Of a stretch of 64,000 nt of DNA, positions 22,696 through 34,118 are shown in pieces (positions within the stretch are counted from its first letter, which is position 1; each line of letters starts with the position of its first letter). Made by a program: the position numbers and the translations under genes. The notes under the pieces were generated by a model. That model made no database searches, was not told the origin of the DNA, and saw only the letters and a program-made list of their open reading frames with translations. This stretch comes from Cristatella mucedo (Eukaryota; Bryozoa; Phylactolaemata; Cristatellidae). The stretch spans positions 336,501-400,500 of the forward strand of contig WPIO01000047.1 of assembly GCA_009760855.2 (NCBI GenBank), given 5' to 3'.

Positions 22696-23370
22696 CGTCG
22701 TTTGAGCATAGACGCTGTTATGTTCTCTTATGGGGGCAGTGCCCTAGCATGCTGTTCTGCATAGTCGCCAGCATGTGCTTATACGTAAGCACGTTGTATG
22801 GTGTTTTTAGCTCATGGTTTATGACTTGAGTGCATTCTCAGATGCCAAAAAAGCAAGAGATACGCGGATACGACTACACGATTAATTTTTTGCCGACAGC
22901 TAAGTCACGTACCGATCTGTAGCATGGGAGTTAAACTTACTCAATCGAGAACGCTTCAAGGGCATGGCCAACTGCTAATTTTCAGTATGTCAGTGAGCAG
23001 TCGTACAAGCCGTCAGACCACACCAAAAACCCGGCTTTTAATTGCAACTTTCTCGAAGCCGAACGGGAGCTATTGAGCTTGTCAGGCCACCTTCAACACT
23101 GAGAATACCTAAGGACACAAATCGGCTTACTGTTTTCAGGCGGAAGTCTCCGCCGGAAGAGAAAGGCGTTGCAGTCTGTTCAGCGGACCCAAAAATCACA
23201 TATCTCTAAATGCAGATTGGGGCAATCGAGATGTGCTCAGCGGTATCAGTAACTACGTTAGACTGATCATTAGAAGTGGTGCAATTTCAGAATGAGCTTC
23301 GTCGATGGCTACGGGAATATACCTAGTCAGCATTCGAACAACCTATACGAATAAATAGGCGTGGAACGGC
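22696..23370. other. No gene recognised
   Basis: Mixed-composition sequence leading into the CpG-rich stretch, with no convincing frame. Confidence 0.4.
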
Positions 23371-23900
23371 TGTGCTGAGACGTACGGTTGCAGATCTAAG
23401 ACCAGTCGGCTACCGCGAAGTAGAAGATGGAATTGCGAGAGATGGAATTACGCCAGGCTGGCTCCCTCTACAGCAGCGGGGAGCACCTGCTCCCTGCGTC
23501 CTAAATTCAGGTCTTTGCAGGCGGCCCCTAAAGCGACTCTCACCCCGATGCCTGCAGTTAGAAAGCTCAAAGACGGTGCGATGCGAACGCAAGCTTTAAC
23601 CGAGCAGAACGCGCCGCACAAAACCGGAACGGCCACGAGCGAGCAACTGGTGGTCGGCCGGCGACCGACCACGAGGTTACCTGGTCGCCGTAAGTCTCAG
23701 TAGAGCGTAAAAAAAGATGGCAAATCAAAAACTAAATTGCAGATAAATATTGCTATACGTCCATTTCGCAGCGCTAGAGCAGCGCCCGCGCCGCGATTAT
23801 CATCACGTGGACCCTAAGGAGGGGCGGGAGGGGGGCCGATGGGGGACACCGGATTTAGCGGATGAAGAGTTGGCTAGTTTCCAGCAATTGCTAACAGCCG
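23371..23900. promoter_or_regulatory. CpG-rich stretch, possible promoter
   Basis: Noticeably richer in CpG and GC than the surrounding AT-rich DNA. It includes an 8-bp inverted repeat, 'gtggtcgg...ccgaccac', around a 7-bp loop at about 23650-23672, a CACGTG E-box at 23806-23811, and GC-box-like 'ggggcggg' at 23821-23828. Short overlapping frames occur on both strands. One minus frame (23672-23448) begins with a hydrophobic stretch that could be a signal peptide. It is placed where a promoter or first exon of minus-strand gene A might lie, but nothing links them directly. Confidence 0.3.
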
Positions 23901-24446
23901 AAAACGGCTGAAAGTCTACTTATTAAACAATAAATCTTATGTAAACTGCTATATACTTACATTACAATGCCGATGCGAATGCCTGCACACCGAGAGCCGA
24001 AAGTTGCTTCTACTCTCCAGCCGAGATCCTGGGGATTCCCGATCTACCGTCTCTCGGTCGGAGGTGACTTGTGCGGTCTACAACTTTATAACCGCATTCA
24101 ATCGAAGAATATAAAAGAGCTAATATTTAAAAATCTAATGTACATAATTATTTCCACAAATACAGTTTTCAGTTACTCGGTTTTGTCAGTAATCAGCACG
24201 GTTGTGCATGTTTACCCTTGGCCAAGAGCGCTACTGGGTTGCCTATTTCTTACCGCAGCATGCCGTGAGTACATCGCCTTAGTTAACTGATTTCAGTCAT
24301 CCTTTCCGACGTACACGGGCTTATGTTTTAAACTTCGCTCTGACGAGGCTGTTCCATAGCTTTGATAACTTACTGCTGGTCAGGAATTGCATTTTTCAGC
24401 GCTGAACTGAGGTGCGATCATGAGTATACGGGCTACGGAAGGTAAG
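23901..24446. other. No gene recognised
   Basis: One unremarkable open frame (23967-24290) with no splice or domain support. Confidence 0.4.
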
Positions 24447-24641
24447 GCTTATGCGTGCTGACACCGTGCATGCTGCCACTAACCACACTTGCATGCTGAC
24501 CCTGTGCATGTCACCCCCTAACCATATGATTCTTGTTGCTTATTGAGCATGCTACTACTAACCATTCAATCATGCTTCCTTTGCAGCATACGTAAAGTGC
24601 CTAGAAAGAGATTGAGTTCTCTGAGAGCGCTTGATTAAGTG

Positions 24642-24673
<32 letters not shown>
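24447..24673 (+). mobile_element. LINE-A 3' UTR copy, 5'-truncated
   Basis: Begins 'gcttatgcgtgctgacac', runs through the family 3' UTR ('gcatgctgaccctgtgcatg'), hairpin and a (TTA)n tail of about 10 units. It contains no ORF. Confidence 0.85.
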
Positions 24674-24674
<1 letters not shown>

Positions 24675-25050
24675 GGCTTGCGTACTGAAATAACGGTTTG
24701 GTTTATCTCGCAGGATTAGCGTTTAGTAGGCATGCGTCCATGTGTTCAAGGTGCCGCCTCCGGCGTGCTATTTCGGCCCATCCAGCACGGTATTTCTAAT
24801 CGACGATTCATTTTTCTTGGACGTGTACCGTGCGTTTGCTGCTCGATTTTAGATTCCTTATACCGCGACGTTCCGCCGTTCTTCTTGAATGCAGCCGAAC
24901 ACTCCGAACGCCGTGGCAAGGTCTGTGCGTTAAGCTTAACAAACGTTTGCCAAAGAAACGGGCATGATTAATAGCGTTCGAGCGCATGTTGGATGCCACC
25001 CGACCCCGGTCTCTTGATCGAGGTGTTCAGTTAGAAAAACTCTTCATTTT
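24674..25050. other. No gene recognised
   Basis: Moderately CpG-rich at 24800-24930, with a short frame at 24732-24971. Nothing recognised. Confidence 0.4.
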
Positions 25051-25051
25051 T

Positions 25052-25150
25052 ACAGCCCCCTAAGAGAACTTAGTCTCTCTAGTCATGCGCTTTATATATG
25101 CCGCAGGGTTCGAGTCCTTCACTCTGGTCGTTGAAGTCAACCCCCCTGCA
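25052..25150 (-). mobile_element. SINE-A remnant
   Basis: Aligned with the inverted SINE-A at 53150: 'ccctaagagaacttagtctc', 'tatatgccgcagggttcgag' and 'tctggtcg' follow the same order (3' hairpin, then B box). The head is lost. Confidence 0.5.
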
Positions 25151-25320
25151 CCCACCTGACAGTGTATTATCTTGTCTGATTTGGTTTAATTTCTCGTGTA
25201 GGGAATTTCTTGTTAAGTGGATATAAAAAAGGCTTTCTGGTTCTCTTGTACCTGACCTGCTGTCGGCAATTTGGCCTCTAACCAGCAGCCATTGCAGCTG
25301 TCCTGGCTACTGTCTGATGA

Positions 25321-25430
25321 TAATAATATTTTTATTAATGCATTTGATATAGCGCTCTCGGAGCACTTAAATCTCTTTCTAAGCACTTTACATTTGCTGC
25401 AAAGGAAGCACGATCGAATGGGTACAACGC
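25321..25430 (-). mobile_element. LINE-A 3'-end copy
   Basis: (TAA)n-like tail, 'gcatttgatatagcgctctc', hairpin and 'gctgcaaaggaagcacgatc'. Truncated after about 110 bp. Confidence 0.7.
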
Positions 25431-25692
25431 ACCATCATGTGTACTCCTCAGGCAGCCCTTTTATTCTGTGCATGCATTATTGTGCACTGCCGAGCCATTT
25501 TTTGTTCCAAAACCACCCGACAGCTGGCTGCAGTTTATGATAGACATATGCCACCAACGCATGGATTTGTGCTCCACTGCCGAGTCATCATCTGGGAGCC
25601 ACTGTCAACTCCCTCAACGGCTCGACAGCAGGCAGCTACTTAGGTAGACTGGTTCCTCAAAGGGCCACCACCAATTGCTTAAGGCTGCTCTG

Positions 25693-25743
25693 ATTTTGTG
25701 AGAAACCCCCGACTCTTCTCGAGTCAGGGGTTTCTCACAAAAT
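25693..25743. repeat. Long near-perfect hairpin (23-bp arms, 5-nt loop)
   Basis: The left arm at 25693-25715 and right arm at 25721-25743 are complementary except for one C/A mismatch. The outer 17 bp, starting 'attttgtgagaaacccc', pair perfectly. The loop is ttctc. No flanking repeat family was recognised. Confidence 0.9.
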
Positions 25744-26084
25744 TATATGCTCAATCCAAAAATGCTGACATCAACGATCATTCTTATTCTTAGCTGCTCC
25801 CAGATCAGCATCCAGCATCGCACTTAGCGATCCTTGCAGGTTGCTTTTGCTTTTTTGTCGGCTAGTTAGACAAGCTAAGATAGTATATCCTCGGTGTGTC
25901 AAACAACATTAAACTCGTGGCACTTTTTTACAAACTCCTGCATGTTCTCTTTAAGCTTGCCCCTGTTGACATTACCTCATTAGTCATGTATAGTGTAAGA
26001 AGACTTTTAGCCTTCAAATAGTAGATCCAAATGTAAGGCTCTTCTTCTGAGATATATGGATTTGCTCCTGCCCACCATAACTGT
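25744..26084. other. No gene recognised
   Basis: Spacer between the hairpin and a decayed LINE; no supported feature. Confidence 0.4.
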
Positions 26085-26509
26085 AGTATGGCCTCAGTCT
26101 CATATTGTATCACTGCATCTTTCACAGAGGCTGTTTTCAGGCAACTTATTTTAGGCAAAGTAACTAACTTTCTCCCAGTCTCACTCCTGCTATTCTCACT
26201 GAAGGTATTAGAACGAGTAATGACTGACCAGCTGAACTCTCATACTAAAAGATCATTCATAGATGAATGATATATACATAAATGAGTTTTGCCCTAGGTC
26301 TTGAGCCAATCACTGCGCATAATCATAACTGCTGTTGGTGTGTCACGCCTTCTCAAGAATGTTCACAGAATGTGTCTCAGCTACTGTTTTGGATCTCTTG
26401 GCAATATTGTATACCATTAATCGACATATTTTCTTTGATACTGTCGTATTACTTGTGCATAAGTCGTATTGAGCAGCTGTTTAGGCTAATAATAGTAAAT
26501 GGTTTTATG

Positions 26510-26510
<1 letters not shown>
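26085..26510 (+). mobile_element. Divergent LINE RT fragment
   Basis: The frame at 26088-26270 carries 'VSLLLFSLKVLERVMTDQLN', aligning with LINE-A 'VSLLPFLSKTLERVVADQLN'. The following DNA resembles the AFDTI block in a shifted frame. Old. Confidence 0.6.
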
Positions 26511-26512
<2 letters not shown>

Positions 26513-26545
<33 letters not shown>

Positions 26546-27125
26546 GTAATAATATGTTACAGCTCTTAGAGAACTCAATCTCTTCCTTCCTCGGCACTCT
26601 ACATATGCTGAAAATGAAGCATCTCAATTGGTTTGAGATAACTTGCATAGTGTCAGCAGGAGTAATCACACATAGCACAATTCTTGCAGACAGGGCAAAA
26701 GCAGTGAGGGGGAAGGTTTTTTATCTTCTTCAGTAAATGTCATGGAGACTGGGTGGATGTCGAGACGTCAGGTAGTGTAGAATTTCAGGTCGTGGGAGTA
26801 CATGAATTAAAATACGATCTTCAAAGTATTTAAGATTGTATCTATCAGATAGACGACTTCAGTCAGAAGTCAGATTAGGAAGTAGTTTGGATTGACTTTA
26901 GGAGTCAGAAAATGAGAGAATCAAAATGTAGATGGCAGAAGCTTTAAGTCAATATGCAGATGGAAGGGGAGCTCTTGCAGGACGGTAACACGTGGTGTAA
27001 TGTTTACGACAGACCAGCCTAGCTGCAGAGGTTTGTACAATCTGTAAGCATCGTATTGCAGGCAGAGGGTCTGCAGCTAGTGATTTAACATAGTCTAGAA
27101 GGGATGCTGCTATTGCATAGAGTAA
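26513..27125 (-). mobile_element. Divergent LINE 3' fragment with long (TAA)n tail
   Basis: (ATA)n tract at 26513-26548, hairpin remnant 'cagctcttagagaactcaat', then eroded 3' UTR and C-terminal ORF on the minus strand ('agaccagcctagctgcagag' equals the 'AARLV' region). It is tail to tail with the preceding plus fragment. Confidence 0.65.
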
Positions 27126-28200
27126 CTTTACCGATTTATCTCGTCTAAAAAGCCCACATCTTTGCTAGTGATAACTACACTCGTGTCTGTGGGTATTTAC
27201 GCACTCGATACAACGCGTATCTCTGGCTGTGCTGATGCTGCAAGGAGCGGTCTTTCTGCCCAGGAAGTCAGTCCCAGCAACATAAATAATCTCCACATTA
27301 TACGTCCACCGTTGATCAAGGCTTTAACAGATGTGTATAAAATCAACCTATCTAACCCTGAACAGCCACTATTTTCCTCACTCCTTTTAAGAGCAGGGCT
27401 GTAAAGAACATAATTGTGAAAATGTTTCTAGGCAAGAGAGTGTGGAGGATTTTCACAATGTGTCAGCCCTTCACCGTGTTTGCCTCTGGCTGTTTCGTGG
27501 TGCTAGTTTGTGGTGCTGTTCAATTCTCTTGGTGAGAGAGCGTCGGAAATTGTTTGGGTTTATGTCCTGCCTTCCCGGCATCATCTCATTCCTGGCATTG
27601 TTGAATCGAGTGTTTACCTCGATGTGGTCTAGAATGCTGTAATTCGGTCTGCCAGTAGACTTTTTGAAAATGAGTTTGTTTCAGCTGCATGTTGATCCAT
27701 ATTATACCGAAAAATGTATCTGAAAATTGTTTTGTTATGACTCGTTTGTTGTCATTAGTTGCCCCTCTGTCTGATTAAAGCCCAGGCGAGCATCTAAGGG
27801 ATGACTTAGACCAGCAGCTGAGAACCAATTAAAATCTATCTTCTCAGGCAGATATTTTTTTGGAACGACTTCGAATGCTCTAGAATCGGCACGGCACGAC
27901 CCCGTTTAGAAGCTGGTGGTATCCATGCCTAGCTCGGAGCTGGCGGTCACTACTAACCACCTGAGTTGTCCTATGTCTTACTGGCGTAGAAGTTTTTTAA
28001 TATTTGTTAGAGCTTAATTAATATTGTAAGGCATTGTGCACAGCATTTCTTGCTCTTCAGCTCGGAGAATATCTGCTTGCTTGTCCTACAGCAGACCCCA
28101 TCGGCCATTTGCTGGGGATGTTCAAATACCCGTGGCCATGAGTGTAGGTGAAAGCGGGCAGGCTTGTCAACTGAGGAGCTGAAGTGGCCATCTAGTGAAT
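27126..28200. other. No gene recognised
   Basis: Several short frames but no repeat end, domain or splice pattern I trust. The promoter and first exon of POP4 could lie in this stretch or in the one after the TG repeat. Confidence 0.4.
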
Positions 28201-28204
28201 GTCA

Positions 28205-28400
28205 TTTTTTACCAAGACATCCAGATTGCAAGCAGAAGCTACAAGAGACATACTGGCCAAGCCAATTTCGAGGGTACTGCTTGTCAATTACTGTGTAGCT
28301 TTTTGTTTTTGTACAGCTAGTAAGTTGGTTTTATCCTCATTCAATTTGAGCAATCTTGCTACCATCCAAGTGCAAATGTCAGCAGACATGCAGTGAGAAA
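28205..28400 (-). mobile_element. LINE-A ORF fragment
   Basis: Minus-strand 'DICTWMVARLLKLNEDKTNL' matches LINE-A 'DISTWMAANFLKLNDDKTNL'. It ends at the TG microsatellite. Confidence 0.75.
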
Positions 28401-28419
28401 GTTGAGAGTTAGAGAGAGA

Positions 28420-28539
<120 letters not shown>

Positions 28540-28544
28540 GATAA

Positions 28545-28735
28545 CTTTTGGTGTGCAGTGATGGGGCACACTAGGCAAGGCGGTTGCTCTTCACGACCTT
28601 GGTTCCGAGGTCGTGGGTTCGAATCCTGCGGTATCCTTTATTGCCACTGCAAGCGGAGGTGGTAGCCTTTAAGCCTCTTGTGGAGCTATGCTAAAAGAGG
28701 CCATTGAATCAGCCAGTATTTGTTATTTATTTATT
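28545..28735 (+). mobile_element. SINE-B
   Basis: A canonical B box 'ggttcgaatcc' at 28616-28626 follows 'ttccgaggtcgtgg'. The body has 'gccactgcaagcggaggtgg' and 'gctatgctaaaagaggc', ending 'tcagccagta' plus T-rich. Confidence 0.85.
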
Positions 28736-29590
28736 TTACTGAATGCATGCAAGTAGAGAGTTTCAGTGAGGGTGCTCCCTTCATGACAAGGGCTGGATTG
28801 GCATGTGTTAGTAGCCCGAGTTGTGCCTGCTTCTGTACGGTCAGGGTACAGTCAGTGAGGCCAGTGTGTGAAAGGCTACATATTCAAGCTGGGGCTGCTA
28901 GCGGTGCACCTGTGTGTGCACTGATCTTCTGTGTTCGATCTTTCCTCTCGTGTTTTGTTACAAAACCAGCAAGCGAGCCAGCCTTAATGGCACTGGTCCT
29001 GTTACTGTCTGGTCCTTACTCTGCTGCACTTATCCAGCTACTACTGTACTTAGCAAGTTTTGTAAGATCTTCTTGAGACGGTGCTGTCTTGCATTTCAGT
29101 CTGCTGTAGCATGTTATGAATTGTGTACTACTAAGAAGAATAAGTCATTTGCACGGCAACCGAAGAGAACATCTCTTTGTGTGCACTGAACATATTCTGT
29201 AAAGAATCTCTGTTAATTGGTTTGTGATGCGTAAGCGTTTGTTAGATGAAGTGAAAGAAAAGTGAAGCTCTGCTACTTGATAGCAGATTCATCGACATAT
29301 CGACAGAAGACTCATAAGTGGCTTTCACTCCCACTTGCAACAGACCAGGATGGATTGCCTGGAGCAGACCTCCAGCCAGCCTATGCATGCTCTGGGTCGT
29401 GGGGTGTAGCCACGTCACACCGAGACTAAGAAAGACCCTGCTGGCTTGCTCCTGTGCTGACCTTTGCTGCTCTATATATTGCACGAGCCGCTGTCCTCGT
29501 GACCAGAAGCATCCCTACCTCTACTTGACTGGCGTGGCAGCGTTCGTTCTTCTTTAGCCAGCATCGGGAATGGGGGGCACTGCCGCTGAG
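28736..29590. other. No gene assigned; likely 5' region of POP4
   Basis: Contains a 118-codon plus frame (28720-29076) of low credibility. The missing POP4 N-terminal exon should lie at or upstream of here. Several GT donors are possible and none can be chosen by eye. Confidence 0.35.
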
Positions 29591-29591
29591 G

Positions 29592-29768
29592 GGAAAAATC
29601 CTAGCTGATTAAGCAGCCTCTTTTTGTATAGCGACAGAAGAGCCTCTGCGGCTATCACTGCCGCTTGCAGTGGCGATAAAGGATCGCCCACCTTAGGAAT
29701 CGAACCCACGACCTCGGAACCGAAGTCGTGAAAGCAACCGCCTTACCTAGTTTGCCATCACGGCTGCT
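29592..29768 (-). mobile_element. SINE-B, inverted
   Basis: Reads 'aaatcctagctgattaagc', 'tatagcgacagaagagcc', 'cactgccgcttgcagtgg', near-perfect B box 'ggaatcgaaccc', and ends in the head 'gccatcacggc'. About 110 bp upstream of the first recognised POP4 exon. Confidence 0.85.
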
Positions 29769-29876
29769 TGTGGAATGCCGTGCTGCAGGAACGCTAGCAG
29801 GGGTTGTGTCACTGCTCGCTTTGTGCTGTCTCGCCTCAATGCCAGTTTCTGACGATTTGCCTTTTTACATTTTTAG

Positions 29877-30118
29877 CTAAAAGCGAATTCCAGTTTTGCC
29901 AGTGAGTTCCTTGCAAAGCACTTGCCCCGAAAACGACTTCGCCAGAACGAGCACGAAGTGGATGTCCACCAGGGCTTTATGCTGGACAATGCAGTCCGAA
30001 AGCCAAGCTCGTCCGGTGCTTTACAGTGTGTGGGAACGCCACGCCCTCGTGGCATGCAGCGGCTCAGTGCCAGGCAGCTACGCAAGGCTGCCTTGTTCGA
30101 TGTGCCTAAGGACATGAA
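29877..30118 (+). CDS. POP4: POP4 (RNase P/MRP subunit p29), exon with N-terminal region
   Basis: POP4 is an RNA-binding protein of nuclear/nucleolar RNase P and RNase MRP, which trim tRNA 5' leaders and pre-rRNA. This 242-nt exon follows a strong acceptor ('cctttttacatttttag', ending at 29876) and reads in phase 0 from CTA. It encodes 'ASEFLAKHLPRKRL' and later 'LSARQLRKAALFD', which matches the conserved 'GLSARQRRELRLFDI' block of animal p29. I end it at the GTATGC donor (30119), leaving 2 bases. The next exon then restores the frame and the p29 order (LFD..., then F-x-PLH-x-LW). The frame stays open for 20 more codons past the donor and loses p29 similarity there. The start codon is not in this exon. 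Confidence 0.85.
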
Positions 30119-30519
30119 GTATGCTGCATTCGAAGCGCGAGCCGCGAGAGTTGTTGGAGGGGGGTTGTCGGCTGATTGATGAGGGGGAGGGGCGGTCAAG
30201 CAGCAATCTCAGCTTCATCAATCTGACTCTGACTGTGACTTTCTCTCCATTCTTTCCCTTGGAATTGCCTTGTGGTGGAATGTCAAGAAAATGCTAGATT
30301 ATTTCTTATTTTGGTCGGCTAGGTTTTGCCATACATTTCCATGATTGCAGAAACTAAGGCTCCTAGACTGTGATTAAATGCACACAAAAATTACCCAACC
30401 GAAATCGAAAGTATTTTAGAATCTTATAAAACAAGCAGAGCTGAAGTTGCATTTCAAATTTCACCATAGTACATAAAATATTAGCCGAGTTATAGGATGT
30501 ACGAGGCATAAAGCTACAC

Positions 30520-31257
30520 TAAAGTGACCACGTCTAAGTTGGTCCATGCATTCGTGACATCCCGTCTCGACTTCTGCAACTCACTGCTTACTGGCCTATC
30601 GGCATGTGCGATCAGGCGATTGCAGCTGGTTCAAAACTCCGCAGCTAGGCTTGTCTGTCGTGAGGGTCTCAGTTGCCACATTACACCACTTCTCGCCGAC
30701 CTGCACTGGCTACCAGTCAAGCAACGGATTGACTTCAAGGTTTTGTCGCTCACTTTTAGGTCCCTTCATCCTTTGGCTCCAGCCTATCTCTCATATATAC
30801 TCCCCCATCAAGCCAAGCATCGTACCACCCGCTTTTCGGAATCCAACAGTCTAGAAATACCTCGTACAAACCTTAAATCCATTGGAGACCGTGCATTGAG
30901 TTCATATGCTCCCAAAGCCTGGAACTCCCTCCCGACTTGCGTCAGAACATCCCATGACTTGACCACATTTAAAAAGAACTTAAAAACACACCTGTTTAGG
31001 ACAGCATTTAGTGGGTCCCCTTTATTTGTTTTTCATGTGCTTATGCGTGCTGATACTGCATGCTACCACTAACCACATTTGCATGCTGACCCTGTGCACG
31101 TCACCCCTAACCATGTTATTCATTTTGTTGGTTTATCAAGCATGATGTTACTCGCGATTCAATTGCATTTCCCTCTGCAGCAAATCTAAAGCACCTAGAA
31201 AGATATTGAGTTCTCTGAGGGTGCTTTATCAAGTGCATTATTATTATTATTACTATT
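30520..31257 (+). mobile_element. LINE-A, young 5'-truncated copy in POP4 intron
   Basis: Starts at 'accacgtctaagttggtcc', holds a 182-codon open C-terminal ORF (30524-31072; '[20 protein letters not shown]'), 3' UTR, hairpin and (TTA)n ending about 31257. It is very similar to 58663-59396 with few disabling changes, so the insertion is recent. Confidence 0.9.
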
Positions 31258-31384
31258 GTAAGCTGTGTAAAAGTCACAAGAATGCGCCTTAACAAGCTTC
31301 ACCCGTGTACCTAGATCTACCAAGGTTCAACGACTTGGGATGCAAGTTGCATACGATGCAGATTGCTAAATTTTCAATGAAAAA

Positions 31385-31550
31385 ATATTAGCTGATTTAA
31401 CAGCCTCATCTGTGTAGCCGTAGGAGAATCTTAACAGAAATCACCGCTGCTTGCAGTTGCCAATAAAGGATTGCCGACTGCATAATTCGAACGTACGACC
31501 TTGGTCGTGAAAAGCAAGCAACGTACCCTCTGGGCTAGCACGGCCCTCGA
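31385..31550 (-). mobile_element. SINE-B, inverted, in POP4 intron
   Basis: 'attagctgatttaacagcc', 'ctgcttgcagttgccaataa', decayed B box ('aattcgaacg') and 'gaccttggtcgtgaaaagc'. More diverged than the 29592 copy. Confidence 0.75.
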
Positions 31551-31654
31551 ATTAGTTTATATGTTGCCATTGCCAGTATATCACCAACTTAGTCCTAAAC
31601 TAGGTTACCTACTACTTCAGTGAGCGATTCCACTGTATATACGTTAATAGCTGT

Positions 31655-32880
31655 TGGTCAGACAGGAAGCTCTTAAAGTTGAGGGTATCTCATAGTTCCA
31701 TCTTGGGAACCCCTCCTTTTCACCATCTATACTCACCATGTGGCCGATATCATCGCCAAAGCTAGCCCTTGGCTTGCGTTTGTGCACCGATGCCACTCAG
31801 CACTGCCCATCCTTTGACCCCTCTAATTCTTGCTCTTCATCCGACTCACTTAATTTCCGGGCAGCCAACATTGACGATATTTGCACTTGAATGGCTACTA
31901 ACTTTCAAAAGCTTCACCATGATTAGACCCCCTTAATACTTATGGGCAAGCCTACAGTGACCTTAATTTGGAAGACCCAAGCTCCAAAATTGATTTATTT
32001 AGCATCACTTCTGTGGCTTCTGCCTACACACAATATGAAAGTGCTATTCCGAAATGACGTGGATCGGTTGAGCACGTTTTTTCCACTATCAAGTTGCCTT
32101 GTGTTCAGCTGAGGTGCATTGCCCAAATCAGGGCCTGCTTTAACAAGGGTGCAACAGTCCAGTTGCCACGTTTGTGATATCACGTCTAGATTTCTGAGAT
32201 TACCTCTGTTCAGTACTCTCGGCCGGTTCAGTACTCCCTGCCAGTTCAGTGCTCCCCTAATCGGCTGCAACTGATGCAACTATCAGTAGCTCTTTCGGTC
32301 TGACGTCAGCTGCATAGCTGCCACATACCGATTCTATCTAAGCTTTACTGTCTCCTTATCAAAGCATCGAACCGATTTCAAAATTCTCTCATGCCTAAAA
32401 TCGCTTCACTTGCTTGCACTAGCTTGCACCTGTCGGACCTCCATGCTACTCCAGTGTGCTCATGCATCACGGCAGTTCTCGTGGTCAATGGAGGCGGAGG
32501 AACGGGCAGCGGTGGCAGCTCAGTGACCAGTTTTGATTGATATATAGGGGATATGAAAGAAAGAGAAGCCTTTCAGGGGGTCTTCGGTTATTTCAGGCAG
32601 TTTGTCGATTTCAAATAGATCTAGTGTCATCGAAAGTCATTGGAACCATGGCGACTGGATAAAGGGTCTCACAGTATTTAATGTCCATAGGTGACGAAAT
32701 TTCTTCTACGGTCAAATAGCATAGAGATATGGTTCTTTAAACTTAGACAGAATTCGGCAGCAGACGAAAATGCTCGTAGCTTTTGGTAACCGGAGCTGAC
32801 AATTCCAGCTTATGTAAGTGCCTAGATTGAAATTGTAATCTCATATGGTGCTATGCAAGCGTCTTATTATTGCTGCTTTT
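31655..32880 (+). mobile_element. Old LINE fragment in POP4 intron
   Basis: Plus-strand RT pieces ('LGTPPFHHLYSPCGRYHRQS'-type decay of the YTLPLADVIAKH block), 'LMGKPT' and C-terminal remnants, ending with an eroded hairpin and tail near 32820-32880. No usable frame. Confidence 0.6.
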
Positions 32881-34052
32881 GTTATTTCCATATAAAGCTG
32901 AAGTGAAGCGTTTTAATGTGGGCCCTTATGCATTCAATTTGAAGAAGAGAGGTCATTCTAAAGCTAAAACCCGAGTGAACTTCTAGCTATGCCCTTGTAG
33001 ATAAAAAAAAAACTATTACACAACTCTCAAGCCGACCTACTACCTGCAATTGGAGAGAAGATGGGGGTAGCTCTCTATTACTTATCTCCATATCTATGCT
33101 AGTACGTGTGGCAGTGGGGCATGCTCCTGTAGGACACCTTGAGCGAGAGAAAGTTAAGTCTGTGTGGACAGGGTTTAAGGGCAAGAAAAATAAGACATTG
33201 TATAGCATCCTGTGAAAACCAAATCTCTTTATGGGCACTTTACAAATGGTATAAAGTAGTTTATAGTGGTGGCTGTATCTCTAGCGCACTCGACACCACA
33301 GCAGCTGTGATCGGTAGCCACTAGCCCACTTCTCATTGCACAGCAGAACGAAAGTATGTTGTCTATTGACTGGTCAGCTGGCGAGAAAATTAGCAATGTG
33401 TAAGAATGGTAAACACGAGTCCCACTGTCTTTTGTAGAGATAAAAAAGAATCCGTTGCCAGTAGACTTGTTGGGTTTAGCTGACTTCTTGTCTCGGGTGA
33501 CCCGAGGATACGAGATGTTGGTAAAGTTAGCCTGATTCATCGGCTGCCTTTCTGCAGCAGCATGGGATTCTTGGCGACTGTCACTATGCTTGCAGCAGGT
33601 AATACAAAAAAGCCTGCCTCCCGAAGCTGGGAGTAGAGCAGACTATGGGAAACTTGGTCTTAAGAACTTTCAACTTCTGTCTCTTCTAATAAAAAGAAAA
33701 CTCCCTTTAGCCAACAGCCGGGCCTGTTTAGTATTACATTGTTTAATTTTTATTTATTGTCAAATTATTTAGTGTTTGAAAGTGTTTAGTGTAAACGGTG
33801 CCTCTCCGGCTTTCGCCTTTTTCTTTCTTTTTTCATCTTCTTGTTCACCTTTCCCTCACTTCCTTTCAGCTGCTTAAGTTATGTACATGTTCTCCATTCC
33901 GTCAACCTTATTCAGTAGTTTTGCTTTTAGTAATCTTATAAACAGTTTTGCAGCCACTTGTGTATAAGCTCCTTATTCAAGAGATTTTGCTGCTAAGCAC
34001 AATCACTGCACAAGGCGTGTCTACGCGTTATCTTTCTTGACCGTTTGGCCAG
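32881..34052. other. POP4 intron, no exon recognised
   Basis: A minus-strand frame at 33540-33229 (103 codons) has fairly protein-like composition ('GNGFFFISTKDSGTRVYHSY') but no family match and only weak splice signals. I left it unannotated. The rest is AT-rich intron. Confidence 0.35.
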
Positions 34053-34118
34053 ATTCCAAGACTTCATGCCGCTGCACACCTTGTGGTTACAGTATATGGA
34101 CGATGCTCTTCACCTGAA
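34053..34118 (+). CDS. POP4: POP4, 66-nt internal exon
   Basis: Too short for an ORF screen but well supported. The acceptor is 'accgtttggccag' (ending 34052) and the donor is GTAAGTG at 34119. The layout is 1 + 21 codons + 2. It encodes 'FQDFMPLHTLWLQYMDD', the counterpart of the p29 block 'LFLPLHELWKQYIRDL'. The 2-base overhang from the previous exon and the 2-base overhang passed to the next one both fit. Without splicing, the in-frame AAG is followed directly by TAA. Confidence 0.9.

Noticed and set aside
30119-30179. Extension of the first POP4 exon to its in-frame stop
   Set aside because: p29 similarity stops at the GTATGC donor and the next exon resumes it in frame.
33229-33540. Protein-like minus frame in a POP4 intron
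   Set aside because: Composition is plausible, but there is no family match and the flanking splice signals are weak.
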